Made by a program: the position numbers and the translations under genes. Under the pieces are notes generated by a model. That model saw only the letters and a program-made list of their open reading frames with translations. It was not told the origin of the DNA and made no database searches. A DNA stretch of 64,000 nucleotides from CAZXEJ01 sp964639895 (GTDB taxonomy: Bacteria > Desulfobacterota_D > UBA1144 > Nemesobacterales > JADFKM01): assembly GCA_964639895.1 (NCBI GenBank), contig CAZXEJ010000005.1, positions 1 through 64,000 of the forward strand, given 5' to 3'. Shown piece by piece: positions 29,612 to 39,466 of the stretch (position 1 is its first letter; the number at the start of each line of letters is the position of its first letter).

Positions 29612-30421
29612 GTCCGGCGAGCAGCGGCAGGGAGCGGGCCGACGGGGCTGGCGCACCCACCGGCAAATACCCACTCCCCCCGCAGGGAGGGCTTCACCGC
29701 GACGCCGACATCCCCCAATGCCGCACGTTGCGTTGCAACACGCGCACCGAGCGGCTCCGTGCGCGTCAAGTGCCACGGCTCACCCCCAACACCCGTTTGC
29801 CCTTCGGCATGTGATGAAGACGCCCCGCCCCGCAGGAGTGGGCCGTATTCGCCCACGCCGAGAGGAGGAGATGGCCCCCTGTGGGTCGCCCGGCACGATG
29901 CACTCTTGCCCCATGGCCGAATGAAGTGTAGGGAGAGGGAGAGAGACGCGCTCCAAAAGAAGCAGGGGATGGACGGGGAAGCCGCTCATGGCTGGGTGCG
30001 TTCCAGAGCATGGGACTTCCAAACCGCACCCTTACGGCGGCAACCGCCGGTGTGTCCTCAACGCTCCACTGCGTCGTGCTCCGGCGCACGAATGAGTGAT
30101 GGAACACCTTCGGCGCGCAGCCACCAGAGAGCACCTTGTGGGTTGGTGTTCGTCCTACCCCCGCGTCCGCAAAGGTGAATGGCAACGCCGCGACGCGGCC
30201 TCCGGGGCCGTGGAATCGTCACTGACACGACCCCCGCTGCAACGGTGCCTTCCGGCCGAGAGGGGAAAGCACGCGATAGACGTCCCCACAAGTGCCATCC
30301 GTCCAACGCCGGAGCGGGGCACCCAGGCCCCGCCGGAGGTCCCCACCGTCGAGAGCCCCGCGTCTCTCCCCCTAAGGGGGCACGAACTCGTCACCCCCCG
30401 AGGGCGCTCCACGGAGCGCTT
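29612..30421. other. Intergenic region, no gene recognised
   Basis: 810 GC-rich bases between converging leuD and the lipoprotein gene. C-tract/G-tract hairpins occur near 29670 (CTCCCCCC-GCA-GGGAGGG) and 30367 (CCCCCTAAGGGGG). No convincing gene, tRNA or terminator. Confidence 0.6.
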
Positions 30422-30976
30422 CTATCCGCCGAGCACCTCTTTCATGCGCCCGAGGATTCTCCTTTCCACCGTACCGCGCGAGCGTACTGCTCCCAGGTAG
30501 CCTATCTTCTGGTCGTAGAACGGCACTATGAGGTAGTCGATATCCACCATCGTCGCCCCCTCGGAGACGGGCTTTAGCCGCATGGTCAGCTTCTCTCGTA
30601 CGAAAAGAGGCGTAGGCGAGGCTGTTTTCTCGTAATAGGAGATCTTCCGCAAGTAGGGCTTGATGACGGAGTGCTTGAGCTCCTTGGTCGAAGGGGGCGA
30701 GTAAACCCTTGCGTATTCGCCGAAGGAGGGGTTGTATACGTAGGACCACTTCAACACGATGATGCCGCGCTTGCGGTCCATCTTGGCCACACTCCAGTCC
30801 AGCTCCTCGACGGCCACGACTGCAGCGTCCCACACCCGGTCAACCGGCGCCTCGAAGCGGACGGGCTCGCCCTTGTAGAATCCCCGTTTCGGCGGCTCCA
30901 TTGGCGCCTCCCCAACACACCCCACGCCGGCGGCCAACACGACGAGCAGGGAAAAAAGTCCGACACGGTATCTCAT
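30422..30976 (-). CDS. Putative lipoprotein of unknown function
   Basis: 184 residues with an N-terminal signal (MRYRVGLFSLLVVLAAGVGC) ending in a lipoprotein-like cysteine; the -3 position is Gly rather than the usual Leu. The mature part looks like a small alpha/beta domain: PVDRVWDAAVVAVEELDWSV, MDRKRGIIVLKWSYV, then SEGATMVDIDYLIVPFYD. It resembles envelope proteins built on a DUF799/NlpC-like BON or YbjN-style fold only in general layout, and I assign no family. Start chosen for GGAGGAG 8 nt upstream. 20 bp after a small membrane protein gene; likely one operon. Confidence 0.7.
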   Translation of the reverse strand: MRYRVGLFSLLVVLAAGVGCVGEAPMEPPKRGFYKGEPVRFEAPVDRVWDAAVVAVEELDWSVAKMDRKRGIIVLKWSYVYNPSFGEYARVYSPPSTKELKHSVIKPYLRKISYYEKTASPTPLFVREKLTMRLKPVSEGATMVDIDYLIVPFYDQKIGYLGAVRSRGTVERRILGRMKEVLGG

Positions 30977-30996
30977 CACGATTACTCCTCCCGAAA

Positions 30997-31350
30997 TCAT
31001 TCGTATACGCACGACTTGGCCAGAGTGCGGCCGTCCCGCCCCCCTACTATGTGGACGCAGAACGGCTGCCTCAGTGCCGTGCGACCCCGCTCGGCCAGAG
31101 TCTCGGCCAGGGTACGCGCAAGCCGCTTGTCGGGGGGATTGCCGACGGCCTGAGCGGATGCACTCACATAGAGGGAAACGGGCGAGCGCCACTCGGTGTG
31201 GACAACGCCGGGAAGGCCGCCTACTATGGCCGTAAAGTGTTTCTGGGCGGGGGTGAGCGGGAAATCACGAGCCAGGACGACGACGGAGACCACGGCGCAA
31301 GCGATCAGCACCGCAGCGAGCCACGCTGACAAGGCCATCCTCAAGACCAT
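30997..31350 (-). CDS. Small membrane-anchored protein of unknown function
   Basis: 117 residues. One N-terminal transmembrane or uncleaved signal helix (about residues 5-27, AWLAAVLIACAVVSVVVL), then a periplasmic domain with two cysteines (PFCVHIVGG, AKSCVYE) near the C-terminus that could form a disulfide. Not recognised. AGGGAGG SD 7 nt before the ATG. Lies between the SDR gene (59 bp upstream) and the lipoprotein gene (20 bp downstream). Confidence 0.65.
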   Translation of the reverse strand: MVLRMALSAWLAAVLIACAVVSVVVLARDFPLTPAQKHFTAIVGGLPGVVHTEWRSPVSLYVSASAQAVGNPPDKRLARTLAETLAERGRTALRQPFCVHIVGGRDGRTLAKSCVYE

Positions 31351-31409
31351 CTACCACCCTCCCTGGTACCGCGAACACACGACAATCTAAAATATACGTC
31401 AAGGCTCCG

Positions 31410-32162
31410 TCAGCGCGCTATCCAGCCTCCGTCCACCGAGAGCATCGTACCCGTCATGAAGCCGACGTTGTCGTCGCACAGGAACAACACGGCGTGGGCT
31501 ATCTCCTCCGGTCTGCCCAGCCTGCCGATGGGGTGGAACGACTTGAACAGCTCTTCGCCGGCCTTGCGGTCTTCGAAGGTGTCGAGCAGTCCCTCGACCA
31601 TGGGCGTCACAATGGTGCCGGGACAGATGGCGTTGACACGTATCCCCTTGTCGGCGTATTCGAGCGCCATGCTCCGGGTGAGCTGGGTGACTGCACCCTT
31701 GGAGGCGTTGTAGGCCGCAAGGCCGGGCACGGCCTTGAGCCCCAGGACGGAGGAGTTGTTCACTATACATCCCTTGCCACGCTCGAGCATGTGGGGGATG
31801 GTGTATTTGGACATCCAAAACGTGCCCTTGACGTTTATGTCGAAGATGTAGTCCCACGTCTCGGTCGAGGTCTCATGTGTATTGGCCACCTCGAGGACAC
31901 CGGCGTTGTTGAACAGGATGTCGATACGGCCGTACTTGTCGATGACGTAGTCCACGGCGGCCTTGCAGTCTTCCTCCTTCGATACGTCGCTCACCAGATA
32001 GTCACACCCTTGGCCTATCTCTGTTGCGGCCTGCTTGAGTCTCTCCTCGTTCCTGCCCGTAATGACCACGCTGGCCCCCTCTTCGACGAAGAGAGCGGCC
32101 GTGGCCTTCCCAAGTCCCATGCTACCACCGGTGATAAGCGCCACTTTGTCCTTGAGTTTCAT
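31410..32162 (-). CDS. SDR-family oxidoreductase
   Basis: Classical short-chain dehydrogenase, 250 residues. Cofactor motif TGGSMGLG, NNAG at about residue 86, catalytic Ser in NNSSVLG, YNASK (YxxxK), PG after the active site and C-terminal MLSVDGGWIAR. FabG-like length and layout, but substrate is not predictable. GAGG-type SD. Under a strong promoter and possibly leading an operon with the two small envelope proteins downstream. Confidence 0.9.
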   Translation of the reverse strand: MKLKDKVALITGGSMGLGKATAALFVEEGASVVITGRNEERLKQAATEIGQGCDYLVSDVSKEEDCKAAVDYVIDKYGRIDILFNNAGVLEVANTHETSTETWDYIFDINVKGTFWMSKYTIPHMLERGKGCIVNNSSVLGLKAVPGLAAYNASKGAVTQLTRSMALEYADKGIRVNAICPGTIVTPMVEGLLDTFEDRKAGEELFKSFHPIGRLGRPEEIAHAVLFLCDDNVGFMTGTMLSVDGGWIAR

Positions 32163-32199
32163 CCGTCCTACCTCGTGTTTTTTATGGAGATTTGTGGTG

Positions 32200-32228
32200 A
32201 TTATAAATCACACCCCTGTGATAATCAA
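32200..32228 (-). promoter_or_regulatory. Promoter of the SDR gene
   Basis: Minus strand TTGATT (32228-32223), a 17-bp spacer, perfect TATAAT (32205-32200). Expected start near 32193, leader about 30 nt containing the SD. Confidence 0.65.
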
Positions 32229-33109
32229 CAACGGACGAGCCCCGTCGCCCGAACACTTTGGCGCTGGGGGGCGACCGGCGCGATACCGGTCGCCCTCCCG
32301 CCCGGAGAAGAGGCCGTGCCGATCACCAGGCCGCATCCGAGGCGGTTGAGGTACCCATCGACCGATCCCCCAGCACGACCCGACCCGCACTCCCCCGCAC
32401 TTCTCTCCTCAGGCAACAATGTACGTACCGCTCCCTATCGTGGCCCCGAGCAACGCGGAATGCCCCTCACGCACAGGATGGATGGAATGATGGGGACGGA
32501 CCGTAAGCAGCCTCGGTGCCGCCCGGACAAGAACCGGCTCATCCAGGGCACGACGGGACTCGCCCGTCCGCCCCGAGACTGGATACCCATTCCCCCCGAT
32601 GGGGGGACTCGAACAGCGAGTCGGGTCGTAGAGGTTGGAAGAGGCTCCCTCCCACCCATGGAAGGGACCTCGGCCAGTCCCGATTCCACTTCCCATCCGG
32701 CGCAGATCACCGGAGCAACGTAGGAGTCGTCCATTACTCCGCCGCGAGAACGCCGCTCCGCCGGCCGAGACGGAAAGAAACGAAAGGGGGAAATGCTATC
32801 ATACAAGCGTGCACACGAACTACGGGGAACACACCATGTATCCCGGACGCTGAAACAGTACAGTGAGCGTACCGAATTGGCGGTTGGGTAAGTACTAGCG
32901 GAGAAGAGAGATGTTGGAAGGGTTCTTCCGCTTATGTAACGCTAGCTGCCCGTTGTCGTGGCGAGGCCGTCCCGCCTGCGCAGGGATGGGGGACACACGC
33001 CGATTGTTTGGCAGTGGGGGGGGCGAGGGAGGGTACCCGCCTGCTGGGTGAAAGAGATTGGGCCGGGGAGTGGGCGACCCTGCGTCGGACAGTGGAGTGA
33101 GAAGGGAGG
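32229..33109. other. Intergenic region, no gene recognised
   Basis: About 880 bases. It holds two C-tract/G-tract hairpins (near 32588 and 32655), a GGAAG-GGTT-CTTCC hairpin near 32919 and a TATCAT box near 32797, but no coding frame with recognisable features. A small RNA is possible and unproven. Confidence 0.5.
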
Positions 33110-33397
33110 CTAGGCTTCAGATATATCTTCGTCGACCACGAGATCTCCACGGGGCAGAGCGAGGCACAGCAACACTATGCCTCCTTCCTCCTCGCCCTCC
33201 CATAGAGCCTGCGGTCGGGCAGCATATTCTATATCGCCGCTTACAAGGCGCGCCTTGCACGTACCGCACGTGCCTTCGGTGCACAAAAACTCTATGTCGA
33301 CGCCCTGGCGCCGCGCGGCCAATAGAACGGGCTCGTCCGAAGGTACCGTGACGGTCTTCTGTGCTCTAAGGAACCGTACCTTGTAGTGCTCTGACAT
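33110..33397 (-). CDS. Plant-type 2Fe-2S ferredoxin
   Basis: 95-residue electron carrier. Cluster cysteines C39, C44, C47 (CTEGTCGTC) and C78 (IVLLC) give the CX4CX2C...C pattern of 2Fe-2S ferredoxins, with the beta-grasp fold expected from VRFLRAQKTVTVPSDEPVLLAARRQGVDI. Stand-alone, so no redox partner is indicated. No SD near the ATG. Could serve oxygenase or F420-linked electron transfer; that is speculation. Confidence 0.88.
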   Translation of the reverse strand: MSEHYKVRFLRAQKTVTVPSDEPVLLAARRQGVDIEFLCTEGTCGTCKARLVSGDIEYAARPQALWEGEEEGGIVLLCLALPRGDLVVDEDISEA

Positions 33398-33859
33398 GAT
33401 GGATACGACGGTTAAGACGCCTACACTCCCTCCCCCCTACTCTTATTACTCGCCGTAAGCGGCGGTGTCAAATCGATTCTATCTCACTGCCGGGGGCGCC
33501 GCCGGGCCGCTCCTCCCACCTCGTGCAAGGCGGGCCGCGCGGCCCTACGTCCACCGCTCCGGCCCTTTCCCCCGGATGTGGATCCACCCCCGGCGCGACC
33601 GCACGCACATCTGTCCCCAGCGCGGGGGCCTGGGCGCCGTCAGCTAGGTTAAGCGGAAGCAATACGATATAATAGAGTTGAAACACCTGCAGTATCAGAC
33701 CGCAGGCGGGCGGCGGCATCCCTAGGAACGAAGCGCAAAGCGGGCGGCCGTACACGACACGGGCGTTCAGCCGTCGGGCCGAGGCGTCTACGATCGGTCG
33801 TCTCTTGGGGAGCCCCTCTGTGAACAGCCGTCGTGCACGGCACCAAACGTGGGTTCAAG
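33398..33859. other. Intergenic region with ptsP promoter
   Basis: 462 bases between divergent ferredoxin and ptsP genes. A TATAAT lies at 33668-33673; downstream a CCTGC...GCAGG hairpin (near 33689-33709) lies in the predicted leader. Nothing else recognised. Confidence 0.5.
33668..33673 (+). promoter_or_regulatory. -10 element upstream of ptsP
   Basis: Perfect TATAAT. Implies a leader of about 180 nt before ptsP, if it is the ptsP promoter. No clear -35. Confidence 0.4.
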
Positions 33860-36166
33860 ATGAGTTCAAAGGCGGTCGAAAGAGCCGATTTCCACCTCAA
33901 GGTGGTACAGGAGATAAGCGAGCTCGTCAACCGCTCCTCGGGTCTCGATACGATCCTAAGGGGGGTGGTACAGAAGATCGCCGAGTCCCTCCATTTTGAT
34001 GTAGTCTCCATCTACCTATGGGACGAAGACCAGAAGGTTCTGGTGATGCGAGCCACTAAGGGGCTCCGTCTCGACCCTGAAAACCCCATCAAACTGCGCT
34101 CGGGCGAGGGTCTGACGGGCATGGTCTACCAGACCCACCGTCCCATGCTCGTGATGCCCGCCTCGCATCATCCGGCCTACAAGTACTTTCCCGAGAGCGG
34201 CGAGAAGGCCTACGAGAGCTACCTCGGCGTTCCCATCACCCTTCACAACCAGTGCATGGGAGTGCTGGTGGGTCAGACCACCGAGAGGAGGCACATAAAC
34301 CCGGCCGAGAAAACCATATTCGAGATCATAGCCTCCCGCCTGGCCGGATTGCTGGAGGTCGCCGACCGCCTGGAGAGGCTCAAACCCGCCGCGCCGACCA
34401 CCGCTCCACGGACCGAGGGCTCGGTGTTTCAGGGGAGGGGTGTGTCGGGGGGGTACGCCGTAGGCGAGGTATACCTCCTCAGGGGCTTGTTCCAGGACTT
34501 CCCCCTTGAGGAACTGGAATCGCGCGGCAGCACGATAGAGAAGCGCAGGCTCCACGAGGCGCTCGACGCCGTCGAGAGAGATCTCGCTCTGCTTATTCAG
34601 CGCCTGAGAGAAAGGGGCGAGATAAGCGAAGACGAAGTGAAGATCTTCGAATCCCACCTCCTGATGCTGCGAAGCCCCAATCTCGAGGACACGATCATCG
34701 ACATCATAGAGACCAAGAACTCCTCGGCCGAAGCGTCGGTCGTCGAAGCCATCGAATCCATCGCATCCCACTTCGACGGCCTCGAGGACACGTACCTGCG
34801 AGAGCGTGCACAGGACGTAAGAGACATCGGGGAGAAGATACTCGCCCACCTGCTCCACGAGAGGGGCGCCGTCCGGGAGATCAATCCCAAACCCAAGGAC
34901 GGCGTCGTCGTCGTGGCTACCGAGATAGGCCCTTCATTCCTGGCCACCCTGCTCAAGGGCAAGGTCAAGGCCATCGTCACCGAACGAGGTGGAGAGACCT
35001 CCCACATGACCATCCTGGCCCGCTCGCTGGGGATACCGGCGGTCTATGGTATAGAGAACGCCGTAAGGTTGTTTCGGCAGGGGGAGAGGGTGCTGGTTGA
35101 CGGCAGCACGGGCTTCGTGTTCGTAGATCCCGACAAGAAGCTCGAAGAGGAGTACGAGAACACATACCGGAAAAAGGCCAACCTCCTGAAGGTGATCGAA
35201 AGAGAAAGTGCGGCGAGCCTCGAGACGGCCGTCCAGGCCGAGATTACGGCCAACATAGGGCTTCCCATAGACATCGAGGTGGCACGGCAACACGGCATAC
35301 GCAACGTGGGGCTGTTCCGAACGGAGTTCGCCTTCACGCTCTACGAGCGCTGGCCGTCTGCCGAGGAACAGATAGAGGTCTACACGCGTATCGCAAAGAA
35401 CTTCCCGGGCTACGTTACCATTCGCACCTTGGACGTGGGATCCGACAAACCGCTACCCTACTACAAGTTCCCCTTCCAGGAGAACCCGCTCCTGGGCCTG
35501 CGAGCCATAAGGTTCTCGATGGAGCACCTCGATTTGTTCCGGGACCAGCTCAAGGCCATACTGCTCGCGGCGCTCGAAGGGCACAGGTTCAAGATACTGC
35601 TGCCCCTGGTCACCCACTTCTGGGAGGTCGAGACGGCAAGGGAGCTGATCGAGGAGATAAGCGACGAGATAGGCCTACCGTACTCCGACATACCCCCGTT
35701 GGGGATAATGATGGAGGTTCCCGCGCTGCTCTACCAGCTCGTCGATTTCAAGGATACGATCGACTTCGTATCCGTGGGCACAAACGATCTTATCCAATAC
35801 ATGCTGGCCGTGGACAGGAACTCCAACCTGGTGGGGCACCTCTATTCCACCTTCCACCCCTCGGTGATGCGCACACTGCACGAGATAGTGCTCAAGACCG
35901 AGAGCCTTGGAAAGCCGGTTACCATTTGCGGCGAGATGGCCGGCACGGCCGAGGGTGCCCTGGCGCTGCTGTCGCTGGGTTTCAAGGAGCTGAGCCTCAT
36001 CCCGTCGCGCGCACCACTCATACGCCACCTTCTCAGCCGCCTGGACGAAGAGAAATTGAAGAACGTCAAATACACCATCCTGAGCGAGAAGAGGGCAAGC
36101 GAGATAGAGCGCTACCTACGCGAGATGCTGGCGTTCATCGACCCCGAGCTCACGGCACTCGACTAA
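33860..36166 (+). CDS. ptsP: Phosphoenolpyruvate-protein phosphotransferase with N-terminal GAF domain (PtsP, EI-Ntr)
   Basis: First enzyme of the nitrogen-type PTS phosphorelay, passing phosphate from PEP to NPr. 768 residues. GAF domain at about 15-165 (LHFDVVSIYLWDEDQ, GEGLTGMVYQTHRPMLV); EI N-terminal domain from about 190 (GRGVSGGYAVGEVYLL); phosphohistidine in GGETSHMTILARS near residue 380; PEP-binding TIM barrel with GLFRTEF, IRTLDVGSDKP, SVGTNDLIQY and the catalytic Cys in TICGEMAG. ATG at 33860 used; a GTG at 33833 is possible. No NPr or EIIA-Ntr gene nearby. Confidence 0.94.
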   Translation: MSSKAVERADFHLKVVQEISELVNRSSGLDTILRGVVQKIAESLHFDVVSIYLWDEDQKVLVMRATKGLRLDPENPIKLRSGEGLTGMVYQTHRPMLVMPASHHPAYKYFPESGEKAYESYLGVPITLHNQCMGVLVGQTTERRHINPAEKTIFEIIASRLAGLLEVADRLERLKPAAPTTAPRTEGSVFQGRGVSGGYAVGEVYLLRGLFQDFPLEELESRGSTIEKRRLHEALDAVERDLALLIQRLRERGEISEDEVKIFESHLLMLRSPNLEDTIIDIIETKNSSAEASVVEAIESIASHFDGLEDTYLRERAQDVRDIGEKILAHLLHERGAVREINPKPKDGVVVVATEIGPSFLATLLKGKVKAIVTERGGETSHMTILARSLGIPAVYGIENAVRLFRQGERVLVDGSTGFVFVDPDKKLEEEYENTYRKKANLLKVIERESAASLETAVQAEITANIGLPIDIEVARQHGIRNVGLFRTEFAFTLYERWPSAEEQIEVYTRIAKNFPGYVTIRTLDVGSDKPLPYYKFPFQENPLLGLRAIRFSMEHLDLFRDQLKAILLAALEGHRFKILLPLVTHFWEVETARELIEEISDEIGLPYSDIPPLGIMMEVPALLYQLVDFKDTIDFVSVGTNDLIQYMLAVDRNSNLVGHLYSTFHPSVMRTLHEIVLKTESLGKPVTICGEMAGTAEGALALLSLGFKELSLIPSRAPLIRHLLSRLDEEKLKNVKYTILSEKRASEIERYLREMLAFIDPELTALD

Positions 36167-37041
36167 GTCCCGCATCCGCGCGAGGATTAAAAGGCCGTGC
36201 ATCCATGGCGGTCTCACGTCATGGCACCACGGCCCTGGGGCCAACGGCAACGAAAAACGCCTACCGCACCCCGCGAAACTCCCCCCTGCCTGGGGCGGGC
36301 GGATAGAGGAACACCGACCTATGGATAAGAAGACCTGCTCACGACAGCACCCCGCTCGAGACGACGGCACACGAGATGCGCTTCCAGCCCCCTGCCATTC
36401 ACCCCCCCCTCACACGGCGCATGCAGAAAACACGGGTGGCACAATAGACCCCCGACGTTGGACACGAGAAGAGGGGGGCGCTCCACCTCCCAAGGGGGCA
36501 ACGCCGTGGTGTACGTAAGCGACGGCTTCGCGGGGACGCCGACCCGAGACGCCGCCCTACATGCACTCAGATGAAAGTGGCACGGCCTCCCCCACTGCGG
36601 GGAAGACAGCCCTTGTAGTCCGCGAACACGAAACCCTTGTGCAACGCATCAAATTGATGGAGCGGCCGCCTGCTGGACAGGAGCGATCGCTATGCCGCGG
36701 TGGGAGAGAAGGTCAAGAAGGGGATTCCACGCCCGAATACAAGCTGGGGGGCTCCTCCCACGGCGACCACACAGCCCCGTCATACGCAGCGAGAAACCCG
36801 CGCTGGGTAGGAAACGCTTGAATCGCTCCTTCGGGCGGGGGGCGGCTTCGCCGCGGTGCTACTACGGCAAAATTGGGATTGATCGAGCGGCCACGCTAGG
36901 CCGAGGCGCTCCCACCAGACTACTGGGGTGTCGACCGCACGTTCGCCCCATCGCTAGGCGGGCGCTCGAGCGCGCACGATAGAGGACCGCTGCCAGGGAT
37001 CCGCGCGACACGCTGCTAGGTCGCCCGAGAGGAGTCCTTCC
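36167..37041. other. Intergenic region, no gene recognised
   Basis: 875 bases between converging ptsP and sufD. It contains a CATCAA-A-TTGATG palindrome near 36648-36660 and GGGGGGCTCC at 36746-36755, a word shared with other gaps. No gene seen. Confidence 0.55.
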
Positions 37042-38406
37042 TCAGCCGAGACCCACGGCCTCGAAGCCCTCCTCGCGGCCGGTTGCGCCGAACCACTCCC
37101 ATATGACCCCTTCCAGGTAGGTCCTCAGCGGCTCTATTGTCATACGCTCCAGCCCCTCGGCTGCAAAGGCTACCAGAAGCATCGTGCGCGCCTCGTCCCC
37201 GGGAATGCCGCGGGTGCGGAGGTAGAAGTGGGCGTCCTTGTTCATCTGGCCTATGGTCGCCCCGTGGGTGCAGCGGACGTCGTCTGCGTATATCTCGAGC
37301 TGGGGCTTGGTGTCGATCGATGCGTCGTAGGAGAGGAGCAGGTTCTTGTTCGTCTGCTTGGCATCCGTCTTCTGGGCGTCTTTGTGGACGACGATCTTGC
37401 CGCTGAACACACCGCGTGCGGCGTCGTCGAGTATGCCGTAGTAGAACTGCCGGCTGTCACAGTGGGGTGCAGCGTGCTCGACGCGCATGAAGTTGTCCAG
37501 GTGCTGGGAGTCCTTGCCCATGAAAAGCCCGTTTATCAGGCAGTAGGCCCCCTCGCCCGAAAGCACGGGATGGACGTTGTTCCTCACCAGTGCCCCGCCG
37601 AAGAGCGCGGAATGGGACGAAAGGTTGCTCGAGCGCCTCTGCTCCATGCGGAGCGTCGAGATGTTGTACGATCGCTTGTTCTCGCGCTCGAGCATATAGT
37701 GGGAGAAGACGCTGTTCTCGCCCGCTACGATCTCGGTCACTACATTGCTGAAATGGGTTCCCTCGCCGAGGGAGACGTAGTCCTCGATAAGCGTACCCTC
37801 GGCGCTCTCCTCCAGCACCACGAGGTTGCGCGGATTGGTGAAGGTAGGTACCTCGGAGTGGGTGGAGGCGAACAGCACGTAGACGGGTTTTTCTATGCGG
37901 ACCCGCCGCGGTATGTAGAGCAGGACACCATCCTGCATGTAGGCGGTGTTGAGTGCCGTAAAGGGGTCTATGTCGCCGTCGGCGTAGCGAGCCAAGTGGG
38001 GCTCGAGCAGCTCGGGCCTGAGACGTAACGCCTCGGCCAGGCTGGCGAGCACGACGCCCTCGGGAAGGTCCATCACGCGCGAGAGCGAAGGTGAATAGTA
38101 TCCATCGACGAAGACCACGGTGGCCGCCGCCTCGACCCCCGGTATAAGGGCGGCCTCGATGCTTTCGGCGCTCAGCCGGCCTTCGCCGCGGGAAGGTATG
38201 GTGAAGGTGGTATTCTTGATGGGCGCCACATTGGTGAACCTCCACTCCTCGTCCTTTGGTGTGGGGAACCCCTGACGGGCGAAGCTCTCGATGGCGGCCC
38301 GCCTGCGTTCGGTGAGCCAAGCGGCCTCGTCGGGCATCAATGCGGCTCCCACCTTCGGGAAGCTCTCTACGTAGCTGCGTTCATCACTCAAAGAGACGGT
38401 CTCCAT
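37042..38406 (-). CDS. sufD: SufD, Fe-S cluster assembly scaffold protein
   Basis: Partner of SufB in the SufBC2D scaffold. 454 residues. N-terminal helical part with WLTERRRAAIESF and PTPKDEEWRFTNVAP, then the beta-helix: YIPRRVRIEKPVYVLF, then FSNVVTEIVAGENSVFSHYMLER, and the C-terminal core RGVFSGKIVVHKDAQKTDAKQTNKNLLLS, CTHGATIGQMNKDAHFYLRTRGI typical of SufD. ATG at 38406 has GGAG 9 nt upstream; a GTG at 38421 would add five residues. Last gene of the suf operon. Confidence 0.94.
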   Translation of the reverse strand: METVSLSDERSYVESFPKVGAALMPDEAAWLTERRRAAIESFARQGFPTPKDEEWRFTNVAPIKNTTFTIPSRGEGRLSAESIEAALIPGVEAAATVVFVDGYYSPSLSRVMDLPEGVVLASLAEALRLRPELLEPHLARYADGDIDPFTALNTAYMQDGVLLYIPRRVRIEKPVYVLFASTHSEVPTFTNPRNLVVLEESAEGTLIEDYVSLGEGTHFSNVVTEIVAGENSVFSHYMLERENKRSYNISTLRMEQRRSSNLSSHSALFGGALVRNNVHPVLSGEGAYCLINGLFMGKDSQHLDNFMRVEHAAPHCDSRQFYYGILDDAARGVFSGKIVVHKDAQKTDAKQTNKNLLLSYDASIDTKPQLEIYADDVRCTHGATIGQMNKDAHFYLRTRGIPGDEARTMLLVAFAAEGLERMTIEPLRTYLEGVIWEWFGATGREEGFEAVGLG

Positions 38407-38471
38407 CGCTCGGATCTCCACGATTCTTTCTCTTGGGTTAGGCTCACTCTCGTCTTGGGGGTAGGCGGTAT

Positions 38472-39227
38472 TCAGGCGGCTCTCCCTTCCTCTTCGACCC
38501 AGGAGTAGCCCTTCTCTTCGAGCTCCAAGGCCAGCTCCTTTCCGCCCGATTTCACGATGCGGCCGTCCACCATGACGTGCACGTAATCGGGCACGACGTA
38601 ATCGAGCAGCCGCTGGTAGTGGGTTATGACGAGAAACGCCCTCTTGCCGTCGCGCATGGAATTCACTCCCTCGGACACGATGCGCAGGGCGTCGATGTCG
38701 AGCCCCGAATCGGTCTCATCCAGGATGGCGAGCTTCGGCTCGAGCAGCAAGAGCTGGAGTATCTCCATACGCTTCTTCTCACCACCGGAGAACCCCTCGT
38801 TGACGCCCCTTTGCAGGAGGTCGGGCTCGGCCTTGACCATTTTGAGCTTCTCCTTGGCGAGCTTTACGAACTCCATGGGCTTCAGCTCCTCGAGCCCCTT
38901 GTACTTGCGTATGGCGTTGAGGGCCGCCCTCAGGAAGTAGGTGTTCTGTACGCCCGGTATCTCGACCGGATACTGGAAGGCCATGAATATCCCCTTCCAG
39001 GCCCTTTCTTCGGGTTCGAGCTCGAGCAGGTTCTCGCCCTCGTAGAGCACTTCGCCCTCGGTCACCTCGTAGACGTCGCGGCCCGCGAGCACCTGTGCGA
39101 GCGTACTTTTGCCCGAGCCGTTGGGCCCCATGATGGAGTGTACCTCGCCGGCCCTGACCGTAAGGTCGACGCCCTTGAGAATCTCCTTGTCTTCCACCTT
39201 CACATGCAGGTTTCGTATCTCAAGCAT
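38472..39227 (-). CDS. sufC: SufC, Fe-S assembly ABC-type ATPase
   Basis: Soluble ABC ATPase that drives SufBC2D. 251 residues. Walker [18 protein letters not shown], family-specific [13 protein letters not shown], signature [14 protein letters not shown], Walker [18 protein letters not shown] and the H-loop ITHYQRLL. Start at MLEIRNLHV with GAGG 7 nt upstream; the longer in-frame extension is not family-like. Separated from sufB by an unusual 239-bp gap that contains no visible gene. Confidence 0.97.
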   Translation of the reverse strand: MLEIRNLHVKVEDKEILKGVDLTVRAGEVHSIMGPNGSGKSTLAQVLAGRDVYEVTEGEVLYEGENLLELEPEERAWKGIFMAFQYPVEIPGVQNTYFLRAALNAIRKYKGLEELKPMEFVKLAKEKLKMVKAEPDLLQRGVNEGFSGGEKKRMEILQLLLLEPKLAILDETDSGLDIDALRIVSEGVNSMRDGKRAFLVITHYQRLLDYVVPDYVHVMVDGRIVKSGGKELALELEEKGYSWVEEEGRAA

Positions 39228-39466
39228 CGCTTTTCCTCGCTTACTGTGCTTACTGTTTCCGTGTGGTTGCATCGCCCATGCCTCCGCCGACGCTGTAACG
39301 TCCCCCACAGCGGCCGCCCCCCACGGGCGGGCACCCGGTCTCTGTCCTCTTTACGGTGATGACGGCGGCGAGGACCGCCCGGCCTTCTTCTCCCTCTACC
39401 CGCCTCGGCGCCACGGCTGGGGGAAACGCCCGGCCGGCCCGTGAAATCGGCTCCAGCTCACCGGCT

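Noticed and set aside
32580..32640. tRNA T-arm-like word (GTTCGAGTCCC type on minus strand)
   Set aside because: Flanking stems do not pair as a tRNA; it is part of a C/G-tract hairpin.
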